Below, piece by piece: positions 39,730-49,500 of a stretch of DNA of 64,000 nucleotides. The notes below the pieces were generated by a model that worked only from the letters and a program-made list of their open reading frames with translations, searched no databases and was not told the DNA's origin. Numbering within the stretch: position 1 is the stretch's first letter; the number at the start of each line of letters is the position of its first letter. The stretch comes from Actimicrobium sp. CCC2.4 (lineage in GTDB: Bacteria; Pseudomonadota; Gammaproteobacteria; Burkholderiales; Burkholderiaceae_D): NCBI RefSeq assembly GCF_034347385.1, contig NZ_CP133777.1, positions 372,001 through 436,000 on the forward strand, read 5' to 3'. The position numbers were made by a program, and so were the translations under genes.

Positions 39730-41386
39730 AATCCTTCCCCTCGTCGATGACCGCTGCGTTGTGCTCGATACCTGCTTTGGTACCGGTGAGGCCTTCCTGC
39801 GCCAGTGCCAGTCCTCGACGCGACCGCTGCATTACCTGGCCTTCCTCGCACAGCCGCTCACGGCGGACCAACTGGCTGGCCAGCCACATGCCTTGCGCGC
39901 GGCGTGGCCGGATTACGTGGCCGGTTTTCACCGCTTGCTGCTCGACGAAGGGCGCATCAGTCTGACGCTGATGATCGGCGACCTTGCTACCTGCCTGTCG
40001 CAATGCGTGGCGCAAGTCGATGCATTCCTGGTGGATCCGCTGGCCGCAGGCACGGTAGCGCGACGGTTGGCCCGGCTGGCCGCACCGCACGCAAGTCTGC
40101 ACTTGTCGGCGGCGTCACCGGTGGCGGCACTCGAGCAGGCCGGCTTCCTGTTTTCGTCGCCCTTGCAGGCTACTTATCAGCCGCGCCGGCCGGCCGGCAA
40201 GACACCCGCCACGGCCCGGCGTCACGCCATCGTGCTCGGCGCCGGCCTGGCCGGTGCGGCGATCTGCGAACGGCTGGCAGCGCGTGGCTGGCGTCTGACG
40301 CTGCTGGAGCGTCACGCGGATGTCGCGCAGGAAGCCTCCGGCAATCTGGCCGGGATCGTGATGCCGGTCTTGTCGCAAGACGATAACCTGGCGTCCCGTC
40401 TGAGCCGCGCGGCCTATCTGTTTGCGGTAAGACGCTGGTCGGCGCTAGCGCAACCGCTGTTCGACGGCGAGCGCTGCGGCGTGCTGCAACTGGCACGCGA
40501 TGCCGGTCACGCGGCGGCGCAGCAGCGCATCGCGTTACGCTGGCAGTATCCGGCCCGCTATGCGCGCTGGCTCGACAGCGCCGAGGCTGGCGATTTGCTC
40601 AATTGCGAGACGCCGCAAGGCGGCTGGCTATTTGCGCAAGGTGGCTGGGCCCATCCGGCGGGTGTGTGCCGCGCGCTGCTGGCGGCATGCGGTGAACAAC
40701 TGACGGTGCGCTACCAGCAGGCAGTGACAAGCTTGCAGCGCGCCGGTGACGACTGGCAATTGATTGACGCCGACGGCGTTGTGCTGGCGCAGGCACCCAC
40801 GGTGATTTTTGCCAATGGCAATGGCGCGACCGGTTTCGCGCAACTGGCCGGCTTACCGCTGCAGGCGGTACGCGGACAGGTCACGCATGTCAGTGCACCG
40901 GCCCCTTCTGCGCCGGCGCTGGTGGTTTGTCGCGAAGGGTATCTGACGCCGCCGGTGCAGGGTGTGCGCTGCGCCGGTGCGACTTACGACGTGGACGACG
41001 ACCTGGCCTTGCGTTGGTCCGGCCAGCACGACAATCTGCAGCGGGTGCAGGCGATGCTGCCCGGCATATGGCCCGATGCATCCGGCTTTGCGCTGGCGGG
41101 CCGGGTCGGGTTTCGCTGCGTGGCGCCGGATCGTTTGCCGCTGGTGGGAGCGCTGCCGGTCACGACCGCCACCGGCCGTGTCGAACGCTTGCGCGACGTG
41201 CCGCGCTGGCCGGGATTGCATGGCTTGCTGGGTTACGCGTCGCGCGGTTTGATCTGGGCACCGCTGGCAGCAGAATTACTGGCGGCGCAGCTGGAAGGCG
41301 AACCCTTGCCACTCGAAAGCGATCTGGCCGATGCGCTCGATCCGGCACGATTCAGGTTGAAGGCCTTGCGTCAGTCATCCGGGTGA
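39722..41386 (+). CDS. mnmC: MnmC-like protein: FAD oxidoreductase with eroded methyltransferase half
   Basis: MnmC finishes mnm5s2U34 in tRNA: its C-terminal FAD half turns cmnm5 into nm5, and the N-terminal half methylates it. Here the FAD half (from about residue 170) is intact in style, with VLGAGLAGAAICERLA, TLLERH, EASGNLAGIVMP, GYLTP and a final GLHGLLGYASRGLIWAP. The N-terminal half is degenerate: GFGTGLNFL becomes CFGTGEAFL, the DGFAPxxNPxxW block becomes VDPLAAGTVARRL, and the first 50-60 residues are missing (554 in total versus 668 in E. coli). It starts inside tag at ATG 39722. Confidence 0.85.
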   Translation: MPEILPLVDDRCVVLDTCFGTGEAFLRQCQSSTRPLHYLAFLAQPLTADQLAGQPHALRAAWPDYVAGFHRLLLDEGRISLTLMIGDLATCLSQCVAQVDAFLVDPLAAGTVARRLARLAAPHASLHLSAASPVAALEQAGFLFSSPLQATYQPRRPAGKTPATARRHAIVLGAGLAGAAICERLAARGWRLTLLERHADVAQEASGNLAGIVMPVLSQDDNLASRLSRAAYLFAVRRWSALAQPLFDGERCGVLQLARDAGHAAAQQRIALRWQYPARYARWLDSAEAGDLLNCETPQGGWLFAQGGWAHPAGVCRALLAACGEQLTVRYQQAVTSLQRAGDDWQLIDADGVVLAQAPTVIFANGNGATGFAQLAGLPLQAVRGQVTHVSAPAPSAPALVVCREGYLTPPVQGVRCAGATYDVDDDLALRWSGQHDNLQRVQAMLPGIWPDASGFALAGRVGFRCVAPDRLPLVGALPVTTATGRVERLRDVPRWPGLHGLLGYASRGLIWAPLAAELLAAQLEGEPLPLESDLADALDPARFRLKALRQSSG

Positions 41387-41414
41387 TGGGCACGACAAAC
41401 CGTGCGCTCAATGC

Positions 41415-41442
41415 AAAACGGACCGCGATGCGGTCCGTTTTT
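41415..41442. terminator. Bidirectional terminator between mnmC and phasin
   Basis: A perfect 9-bp stem ACGGACCGC/GCGGTCCGT (41418-41426, 41430-41438) with a 3-nt loop is flanked by A4 and T5. It serves the convergent mnmC and phasin transcripts. Confidence 0.9.
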
Positions 41443-41460
41443 AGTTACTGCGGCAGAGAA

Positions 41461-42021
41461 TTACTTCTTGGCGCGAGTCGCTTTTTCTGTAGCTTGTGTG
41501 AACTGCTCGGTTGCCGAATTAACGTTGGCTTCCATGGTTTGCACGGCTTGCTTGGTGGTTTTGGTCAGTTGCTCGTAACCGGCGTTGGCGTTGCTGATGA
41601 CCGATTTGACCATCGCAACCATGTTCTCTGAGCCGGCTGGTGCGTTCTTGCTCACATCGTCAACCAGTGCCGATACTTTACGGCTGGTTTCGGCGATCTG
41701 GGCTTCGGCAGCGCGGGTCAGTTCAGCTTGTGCGCTGGAAGCGATGCTGGCGACGTGGCGGCTATAAGCCTGGGCTTTTTCGGCGCTTGGTTTGGCTTGT
41801 GATGTGGCCAGTGCGATGAATTCTTGCGGGTCTTTGGCAGTCATCAATTGCTTGGCGTTGCTGGTGTTTTCTTCCAGCGTGCTTTTAGCTGCTGCCAGGT
41901 TCAGTTCAACCAGCTTCTCGACACCTTCAAACGCTTTGCTGGTCATCGTCGTGATCAGGGCAAGTTGGGCTTCGAAGTTGGCTTTGGTTGCGGCGGAAAA
42001 TTGTTCTTGGAATGAAAACAT
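41461..42021 (-). CDS. Phasin family protein (PHA granule coat)
   Basis: Phasins coat polyhydroxyalkanoate granules. The 186-residue protein is Ala/Lys/Glu-rich and helical, starting MFSFQEQFSAATKANFEAQL, then AFEGVEKLVELNLAAAKSTL, the Phasin_2 (PF09361) pattern, and ends in a Lys-rich helix (TEKATRAKK). There is no signal peptide. CAGGAG precedes ATG 42021. A strong sigma-70 promoter at 42102-42129, flanked by an inverted repeat, drives it. It supports PHA storage although no pha synthase is in this window. Confidence 0.92.
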   Translation of the reverse strand: MFSFQEQFSAATKANFEAQLALITTMTSKAFEGVEKLVELNLAAAKSTLEENTSNAKQLMTAKDPQEFIALATSQAKPSAEKAQAYSRHVASIASSAQAELTRAAEAQIAETSRKVSALVDDVSKNAPAGSENMVAMVKSVISNANAGYEQLTKTTKQAVQTMEANVNSATEQFTQATEKATRAKK

Positions 42022-42076
42022 GTGAATCTCCTGAGGCTGTTGTGAATGGTGGATTCGTCTGCGGAGGAAACTAAAA

Positions 42077-42155
42077 AATTTGGTGCGCCGCAACAAGGGC
42101 TATTTTACGTAGCTAAAACCTGGTGTCAAGCTTTTATTGTGCGGCGCACCAAATT
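42077..42155. promoter_or_regulatory. Perfect 16-bp inverted repeat bracketing the phasin promoter
   Basis: AATTTGGTGCGCCGCA (42077-42092) is exactly mirrored by TGCGGCGCACCAAATT (42140-42155). One arm lies just after the predicted start of transcription, the other about 10 bp upstream of the -35 box. Each arm also contains a short TGC-GGC-GCA dyad. This is the layout of a dual-operator repressor; PhaR is the natural candidate. Confidence 0.7.
42102..42129 (-). promoter_or_regulatory. Sigma-70 promoter of the phasin gene
   Basis: On the minus strand the -35 is a perfect TTGACA (42124-42129), the spacer is 16 bp, and the -10 is TAAAAT (42102-42107, five of six). The predicted start is near 42095, giving a leader of about 75 nt. 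The 315-bp gap from 42022 to 42336 holds this promoter and its inverted repeat; I see no gene in it. Confidence 0.75.
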
Positions 42156-42336
42156 ATTTTTTGCCACCAATTGCTCTTTTTGGAGGCCGACTCAGCAGCC
42201 CTCGCTCTGCATTCAGCCCGCCGCCGAACGGAACCGGTCATGTCCGATCAAGCTGAATTTCCGCCAGATATGCCCCTATAATCAAACGCGAGACAGACAC
42301 ATCCTTCGACCTACAAAAATCACACAAGGCGAATCC

Positions 42337-43995
42337 ATGAACACGCTTCACTACGCCCATTGGCCTGAGGGCCTGCCGACCCACCTGACGGTTCCTGCCA
42401 CCAGCGTCTACGTCAACCTGCAAATCAGCGCGCTGCGCTATCCCGACAAACCCGCGATCATTTACTACGATGCGATCCTCATCTACCGCCAATTGCACGA
42501 TGCGGTACTGGCCCTGGCCGGCTATCTGCAAAATGAGTGCGGCGTGCAGCGCGGCGACCGCGTGCTGCTCGATATGCAGAATTCACCGCAGTGGGTGATT
42601 GCCTATTTTGCGATCCTGCGCGCCGATGCGATGGTGGTGCCGGTCAACCCGATGCTGATGACCGAAGAGCTGCGCCACTATGTCGAGGACAGCGGTGCCA
42701 GGGTGGTGCTGGCATCACAGGATATTTTTGCGCGGCTTGCCCCGCTAGTGGGCACCACCGGACTGACGAAGGCCATCGTCGCGACCTATTCCGATTATTT
42801 GCCGGCACACACTGACCTGGCCGTGCCGGACATGATTACTGCCGCCCGTGACGTGCCGCAGTCACCGGACGTGATCGTATGGCATCTGGCACTGGCTCAA
42901 GGCGGCACCTTGCGCGCGCATCTGGCCGGACCGGACGATCTGGCCTGCATGCCCTACACCTCCGGCACTACCGGCAAGCCAAAGGGCTGCGTGCATACCC
43001 ACGCCTCGGTCATGTTCACGGCGGCCGGCGCGCCCCACTGGGCCACCGCGATGGTGCCGGACCAGGTCACGCTGGCGGTGCTGCCGTTCTTTCATGTCAC
43101 CGGTATGCAAATCAGCATGAACGCCGTCATCGTCGGCGGTGGCACGCTGGTGATTTTGCCGCGCTGGGATCGTGATGTCGCCGGTCAGCTGATCACCCGC
43201 TACGGCGTCACGGTCTGGACCAATATCCCGACCATGGTGATTGACCTGCTATCGAATCCACGCCTGGCCGAATATGACCTGTCGGGCTTGCGCCGGATTT
43301 CCGGCGGTGGTGCCGCGATGCCGGCAGCGATCGCGCAAAAGCTGCTCGACCTGACCGGCCTGCATTTCATGGAAGGCTACGGCCTGTCCGAAACCATGGC
43401 CTCGACCCACACCAATCCGCCGCAACGCATGAAGCAGCAATGCCTCGGTATCCCGATCTTCAATGTCGATTCACGCATCGTCGACCCGACCACGCTGGCC
43501 GAAATGCCGCAAGGCGACGTCGGCGAAATTATCATCCACGGTCCGCAAGTCATGCAGGGTTACTGGAACGATCCACAGAAGACGGCCGACTCGTTCATCG
43601 AGCTCGACGGCAAACGCTTCCTGCGTACCGGCGACCTCGGCTACCAGGATGCCGAAGGCTTCTTCTTTTTTACGGACCGGCTCAAACGCATGATCAATGC
43701 CAGCGGCTACAAGGTCTGGCCGGCCGAAGTCGAATCGATGATGTACAAGCATCCCGCCATCGAAGAGTGCTGCATCATCGCCTCGCGTGACGCCTATCGC
43801 GGCGAAACCGTCAAGGCAGTCGTCGTGCGCAAGCCGGGCAGCGACGCCAGCGCCGACGACATCATGGCCTGGGCGCACGAAACGATGGCGGCCTACAAGG
43901 TGCCCAAGCTGATCGAATTCGTCAGCGTCCTGCCGAAGTCGGCGACCGGGAAGGTCATGTGGCGGTCGTTGCAGGAGAAGGAGTTGGCGGGTTAA
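42337..43995 (+). CDS. Long-chain acyl-CoA ligase (AMP-dependent synthetase)
   Basis: The 552-residue protein activates a fatty or other carboxylic acid to its CoA thioester via an acyl-AMP. It has the AMP-binding signature YTSGTTGKPKGCVHTH, the GYGLSETMASTH motif, RTGDLGYQDAEGFFFFTDR and the C-terminal lysine in PKSATGKVMWR. It has no signal peptide. The exact acid cannot be judged. ATG 42337 (MNTLHYAHWPEG) is preferred to a long unconserved upstream frame. It diverges from the phasin gene. Confidence 0.9.
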   Translation: MNTLHYAHWPEGLPTHLTVPATSVYVNLQISALRYPDKPAIIYYDAILIYRQLHDAVLALAGYLQNECGVQRGDRVLLDMQNSPQWVIAYFAILRADAMVVPVNPMLMTEELRHYVEDSGARVVLASQDIFARLAPLVGTTGLTKAIVATYSDYLPAHTDLAVPDMITAARDVPQSPDVIVWHLALAQGGTLRAHLAGPDDLACMPYTSGTTGKPKGCVHTHASVMFTAAGAPHWATAMVPDQVTLAVLPFFHVTGMQISMNAVIVGGGTLVILPRWDRDVAGQLITRYGVTVWTNIPTMVIDLLSNPRLAEYDLSGLRRISGGGAAMPAAIAQKLLDLTGLHFMEGYGLSETMASTHTNPPQRMKQQCLGIPIFNVDSRIVDPTTLAEMPQGDVGEIIIHGPQVMQGYWNDPQKTADSFIELDGKRFLRTGDLGYQDAEGFFFFTDRLKRMINASGYKVWPAEVESMMYKHPAIEECCIIASRDAYRGETVKAVVVRKPGSDASADDIMAWAHETMAAYKVPKLIEFVSVLPKSATGKVMWRSLQEKELAG

Positions 43996-44031
43996 ATGGA
44001 CCGGGACGTCTGATCTGCCATCCGCCGTGAT

Positions 44032-44064
44032 GCGTAGGGTGCAATAACCGAAGGGCATTGCACC
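44032..44064 (+). repeat. REP-like palindromic element, copy 1
   Basis: GTAGGGTGCAATAACCGAAG and the following GGCATTGCACC form a hairpin with GGTGCAAT/ATTGCACC arms. Two near-identical copies lie at 58432-58464 and 58526-58558. It sits between the acyl-CoA ligase and the radical SAM gene. Confidence 0.85.
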
Positions 44065-44124
44065 GGATGCACCTGATCCAGTCCGCGTAAAATGACGTTC
44101 GATTTCCCGCCGCGTAAAGCCCCC

Positions 44125-45630
44125 ATGACCATCCTCCTCGCCACCCTCAACGCCCGCTACGCCCACGCCTCGCTCGGCCTGCGCTGCCTGCTCGCCAACA
44201 TGGGTGCGCTGCAAGCCCGGACCGAATTGCGGGAATTCGTCATCGGCACCCGCAGCACCGACATCGTCGAAAAGCTGCTGGCGTCGAATCCACGCATCAT
44301 CGGCTTCGGTGTCTACATCTGGAATGTCGACGAAACCACCCGCGTCGTCGCACTGCTCAAGCGCCTCGCGCCGCACGTCAAAATTATCCTCGGTGGTCCG
44401 GAAGTGTCGTACGAATCGGCCGAACAGGAGATCGTGCAACTGGCTGATTACCTGATCACCGGCTGGGGTGACGTGACCTTCCCGCTGCTGTGCGGCCAGA
44501 TCCTGAACGGCCCGCAACCGCTGATGAAAGTCCATGCGGGCGTACAGGCCCCGCTGGCCGAATTGCCGATGCCGTATGACCTCTACAGCGCCGAAGATAT
44601 CGCCCATCGCACGCTATATGTCGAAGCCTCGCGCGGCTGTCCGTTCAAGTGCGAGTTCTGCCTGTCGGCGCTCGACAAGACTGCCTGGCCGTTCGCGCTC
44701 GACGGCTTCATCGCCGAATTGGAGAAGCTGCATGCGCGCGGTGCGCGGCTGTTCAAGTTTGTCGACCGCACCTTCAACCTGAACATCAAGTCCAGCCTCA
44801 GGATCATGCAGTTCTTCCTCGACAAGCTCGCCGCCTATCCGGACGATCCGGTCTATGCTCACTTCGAAGTCGTACCCGATCATCTGCCTGATGCGCTCAA
44901 GGCCGGCATCATGCAATTCCCGCCGGGGACATTGCAGTTCGAGATCGGCATCCAGAGCTTTAACCCCGACGTGCAGGCGCTGGTGAGTCGCAAGCAGGAC
45001 AACGCCAAGGCCGCAGAAAATATCCGCTGGTTGTGCGAGCACTCGAACGCGCATTTGCACGTTGACCTGATCGCCGGCTTGCCCGGTGAGGACGTTGCCA
45101 GTTTTGCGCGCGGCTTCGACCGGCTGGTTGCGCTGCAACCGCATGAAATCCAGTTCGGCATTCTCAAGCGCCTGCGCGGCACGCCGATCATCCGCCACAC
45201 CGCCGAGTACGGCCTGATCTTCGACCCGGCCCCGCCGTACACCATTCTTGCCACCGACCGCATCAGCTTTGCCGACATGCAGCGGCTGGTTCGTTTCGCG
45301 CGTTTCTGGGACATGATCGCCAACTCGGGGCGCTTCGCCAATAGCCTGCCGATGCTGCTGGCCGGGTCGCCATTCGACAATTTCATGCTGCTGTCGGACT
45401 GGCTCTTTGCCCGGACAGACGCGACCCACCGGATCGCGCTGGAGCGTCTTGCGGTGCTGGTCGGGCAGTGGCTGGCCGAGCGCGGCATGGACGCCGATGC
45501 GGCCAGGGCGCTGGTCGCCAGCGACTACGCCGGGAAGGTGAATTTGCCGCGTCACGGCGCGCGCGTGAAGTCCGAACCCGTCGCTGAAAAGAGCGTGCCG
45601 CAACGCCAGGCACGGCACATGGCGGCGTAG
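44125..45630 (+). CDS. B12-binding domain radical SAM protein
   Basis: The N-terminal 140 residues resemble a cobalamin-binding domain (MTILLATLNARYAHASLGLR; IILGGPEVSYE). The radical SAM domain has the [4Fe-4S] ligands CPFKCEFC near residue 175 and the LQFEIGIQSFNPDVQAL and VDLIAGLPGED blocks. The C-terminal part fits DUF4080, a usual companion of this group. At 501 residues the length is typical. Members may methylate or rearrange an unknown substrate. ATG 44125 is preferred to 44092. Confidence 0.9.
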   Translation: MTILLATLNARYAHASLGLRCLLANMGALQARTELREFVIGTRSTDIVEKLLASNPRIIGFGVYIWNVDETTRVVALLKRLAPHVKIILGGPEVSYESAEQEIVQLADYLITGWGDVTFPLLCGQILNGPQPLMKVHAGVQAPLAELPMPYDLYSAEDIAHRTLYVEASRGCPFKCEFCLSALDKTAWPFALDGFIAELEKLHARGARLFKFVDRTFNLNIKSSLRIMQFFLDKLAAYPDDPVYAHFEVVPDHLPDALKAGIMQFPPGTLQFEIGIQSFNPDVQALVSRKQDNAKAAENIRWLCEHSNAHLHVDLIAGLPGEDVASFARGFDRLVALQPHEIQFGILKRLRGTPIIRHTAEYGLIFDPAPPYTILATDRISFADMQRLVRFARFWDMIANSGRFANSLPMLLAGSPFDNFMLLSDWLFARTDATHRIALERLAVLVGQWLAERGMDADAARALVASDYAGKVNLPRHGARVKSEPVAEKSVPQRQARHMAA

Positions 45631-45705
45631 TTTTTCCCGCAGCAGGGCGGCCGGTGCCGCCCGTGATACCGTTCCCTCCTTCGCCTTGACCTTCTGCCCG
45701 ATCCC

Positions 45706-46470
45706 ATGTGCCAACTGCTCGCAATGAACTGCAACGTCCCTACCGATATCGTGTTCAGCTTCACGGGTTTCGCCACGCGCGGCGGTGGCACCGACGAGCA
45801 CAACGATGGTTGGGGTATTGCGTTTTTCGAGGGCCGCGGGGTGCGCCATTTTGTCGATTACCAGGCCGCGGTGGCGTCGCCGATCGCCGACCTGATCAAG
45901 CGCTGTCCGATCAAATCGACCAACGTGATCGCCCACATCCGCAAGGCCACGCAGGGCAGCATCGCGCTGGAAAACTGCCATCCATTCGTACGGGAGTTAT
46001 GGGGACGCTACTGGGTTTTTGCGCACAATGGCGACTTGAAAGAATTTGCACCGGTACTTGATGGCGCGTTCCGGCCGGTCGGCAGCACCGATAGCGAACT
46101 GGCTTTTTGCTACTTGCTGCAGCAACTGCAGCGGCGCTTCGGCGACGCGTTGCCGGCCTTGCCGGAACTGCGTTCGGCGCTCGACGAACTCACCCGCGAG
46201 ATCGCTGCACACGGCACCTTCAACATGATGCTGTCGCACGGTGAAGCGTTGTTCGCGCATTGCTCGACCCACCTGCATTATCTCATTCGCCAGTACCCGT
46301 TTGCGCAGGCACAGCTGTCGGACAACGATGTCAGCGTCGATTTTTCGCAAGTGACAACGCCGAACGACCGGGTCGCGATCATCGTCACCGCACCGCTGAC
46401 GACCAATGAACACTGGACCCGTTTTGCCGCCGGCGAACTGAAGGTGTTCGTCGACGGCGAGCCTGTTTGA
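45706..46470 (+). CDS. Class II glutamine amidotransferase (YafJ-like)
   Basis: The 254-residue protein is a single Ntn-fold glutaminase domain. The catalytic cysteine is residue 2 (MCQLLAMNC), with RGGGTDEHNDGWGIAFF, IAHIRKATQGS and WVFAHNGDL, as in YafJ/YafV-type amidotransferases. There is no synthetase domain, so it supplies ammonia to an unknown partner or cleaves a gamma-glutamyl compound. It follows the radical SAM gene by 75 bp in the same direction and is convergent with metH. Confidence 0.88.
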   Translation: MCQLLAMNCNVPTDIVFSFTGFATRGGGTDEHNDGWGIAFFEGRGVRHFVDYQAAVASPIADLIKRCPIKSTNVIAHIRKATQGSIALENCHPFVRELWGRYWVFAHNGDLKEFAPVLDGAFRPVGSTDSELAFCYLLQQLQRRFGDALPALPELRSALDELTREIAAHGTFNMMLSHGEALFAHCSTHLHYLIRQYPFAQAQLSDNDVSVDFSQVTTPNDRVAIIVTAPLTTNEHWTRFAAGELKVFVDGEPV

Positions 46471-46479
46471 TCAGGGCAG

Positions 46480-46503
46480 CGCTTAGGACAACGCTTAGGA
46501 CAA
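46480..46503. repeat. 12-bp tandem repeat across the metH stop codon
   Basis: CGCTTAGGACAA occurs twice in a row (46480-46491, 46492-46503). The second copy holds the last codons and TAA of metH on the minus strand; the other copy repeats the same codons and stop just downstream. Confidence 0.85.
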
Positions 46504-49500
46504 GTTCGGTGCCAGCCAGCGTTCGACATCTTCACGACTCGCGCCGCGACGGGTGACCATATCCTTGACCTGATCCTCGCCGATCTTGCCGACGCTGAAG
46601 TACTTCGATTGCCGATGGCCGAAGTAGAAACCGGCTACCGACGCACCCGGAAACATCGCATGCGATTCAGTCACCTGCATGCCGATATCGCCACACTGCA
46701 GCAGCGTGAACATCTCTTGCTTGACCGTGTGTTCCGGGCAGGCCGGATAACCCGGCGCCGGCCGTATACCCAGATACTGTTCCTTGATCATCTCGCTATT
46801 GCTGAGTGTTTCATCCGGCGTCGTGCCCCACAAATCGGTACGCACGCGCTCATGCATTTGCTCAGCAAACGCTTCAGCCAGACGGTCAGCCATCGACTTC
46901 AACATGATCGATGAATAGTCGTCATGGGCATCTTCAAAACGCTTTTCGTATTTCTCGATGCCGATGCCGGTAGTGACCGCGAACAGGCCGATGTAGTCGG
47001 CGATGCCGGACGATTTCGGCGCAATGAAATCGGCCAGACACTGGTTCGGACGAGCCACACCATCGATGACCGGCTTGATGGTTTGCTGGCGGATACCGTA
47101 GTACGTGAAGGCGACTTCGGTGCGGGTTTCGTCGGTATAGATCTCGATGTCGTCGTCATTGATGCTGTTGGCCGGCATCAGCGCGACCACGCCGTTGGCG
47201 GTCAGCCAGCGACCATCGATGACCTTCTTGAGTAGCGCGAGACCTTCTTCGTAGACCTTGCTGGCGGTCTCGCCGACGACTTCGTCAGTGAGGATTGCCG
47301 GGAACGGACCGGCCAGATCCCAGGTCTGGAAGAACGGTGCCCAGTCGATGTAGTTGGCGAGTGTGGCAAGGTCGACATTCCTGAACTCGCGCCGGCCGAT
47401 GAACTTCGGTTTGACGGGGGCATCATTGCCGGTAAATGGCACCACCATTTTGTTGGCACGCGCCTGTGCGATCGACAGCATCGGCACCACCTTGCGGTTG
47501 GCATGCTGCTCGCGGATACGTTCGTAATCGGTGGCGATGTCGGCGATGTACTGGTCGCGTTGCTCCGGTGTCAGCAGCGATTGCGCGACCGATACCGAGC
47601 GCGACGCATCGGCCACGTAGACCACCGGGCCTTCGTAGTTGTGCGCGATTTTCACGGCGGTGTGCGCGCGCGAGGTGGTCGCGCCGCCGATCAGCAACGG
47701 GATCTTCATCATCCGGAAATACGGATCACGCTGCATTTCTTTGGCGACGTAGGCCATCTCTTCGAGTGACGGCGTGATCAATCCGGACAGCCCGATGATG
47801 TCGGCGTTTTCGGCCTTCGCACGCGCCAGAATTTCCGAGCACGGCACCATCACGCCCATGTTGACGACTTCAAAGTTATTACATTGCAGGACCACCGAAA
47901 CGATGTTCTTGCCGATGTCGTGCACGTCACCCTTGACGGTGGCAATCACGATCTTGCCCTTGGCCTTGGCGGCGATGCCGGTCTTTTTTTCTTCGAGCTG
48001 CTTTTCGATTTCGATGAACGGAATCAGGTGGGCGACGGCCTGCTTCATCACGCGTGCCGACTTGACTACCTGCGGCAGGAACATCTTGCCCTGGCCGAAC
48101 AAGTCGCCAACGATGTTCATGCCGTCCATCAGCGGGCCTTCGATCACGTGGATAGGCCGGCCGCCGTTGACCAGCAACTGCTGGCGCGCTTCTTCGGTGT
48201 CTTCGACGATCCATTGCGTGATGCCGTGGACCAGCGCGTGCGCCAGCCGTTTTTGCACCGGCCCCTCGCGCCATTCGAGGTTCTGTTCTTCCTTCTTGTC
48301 ACCGGCTTTCAGGGTGCCGGCAATCTCGATCATGCGTTCGGTGGCATCTTCACGGCGATTCAGCACGACGTCTTCGACGCGCTCGCGCAGCTCGGGCGAC
48401 AGCTCACTGTAGACGCCCATCATGCCGGCGTTGACGATGCCCATCGTCATGCCGGCCTGGATCGCGTGGTACAGGAACACCGTGTGGATCGCTTCGCGTG
48501 CCGGGTCGTTGCCGCGGAAGCTGAAGCTGACGTTCGAGACACCGCCACTGATCTTGGCATGCGGTAGATTCTTGCGGATCCAGCGTGTCGCGTCGATGAA
48601 GTCAACCGCGTAATTATTGTGTTCCTCGATGCCGGTGGCGATCGCAAAAACGTTCGGGTCGAAGATGATGTCTTCGGGTGGGAAGCCGACTTTCGACACC
48701 AGCAGGTTGTAGGCGCGCTGGCAGATTTCGGTCTTGCGCGCGAGCGTATCGGCCTGGCCTTTTTCATCGAAGGCCATCACGATCACGGCCGCACCGTAGC
48801 TGCGGCACAGACGGGCCTGGCGCAGGAATTCATCCTCGCCTTCCTTCATCGAAATCGAGTTCACGATCGACTTGCCCTGCACGCACTTCAGGCCCGCTTC
48901 GATGACTGACCACTTCGACGAATCGATCATGATCGGTACGCGGGCGATGTCCGGCTCGGACGCCACCAGATGCAAAAAGCGCGTCATTGCAGCGACTGAA
49001 TCGAGCATCGCTTCATCCATGTTGATATCGATGACTTGCGCGCCGTTTTCGACTTGCTGGCGGGCGACAGCGATGGCTTCATCGTATTGCTCGTTGAGAA
49101 TCAGGCGCGAGAAGGCCTTCGAGCCGGTGACGTTGGTGCGCTCCCCGACGTTCACGAACAGTGAATCGTCATCGATGACGAAGGGCTCGAGACCTGAGAT
49201 GCGCATTGCTTGCGGAATGACGGGAATCTGACGCGGCGCGATGCTGGCGACGGTTTGCGCAATCGCGCGGATATGGTCCGGCGTGGTGCCGCAGCAGCCG
49301 CCGGCGATGTTGACGAAACCGCTTTCCGCGAAGTCTTTCAGCAGCGCAGAAGTCACGTCCGGGGTCTCATCGAAGCCGGTATCGCTCATCGGGTTCGGCA
49401 AGCCGGCATTCGGGTAAATACAGACGAAGGTGTCGGCGATTTTCGACAGCTCTTCGGCATACGGACGCATCAGCGCCGCACCCAGTGCGCAGTTCAGGCC

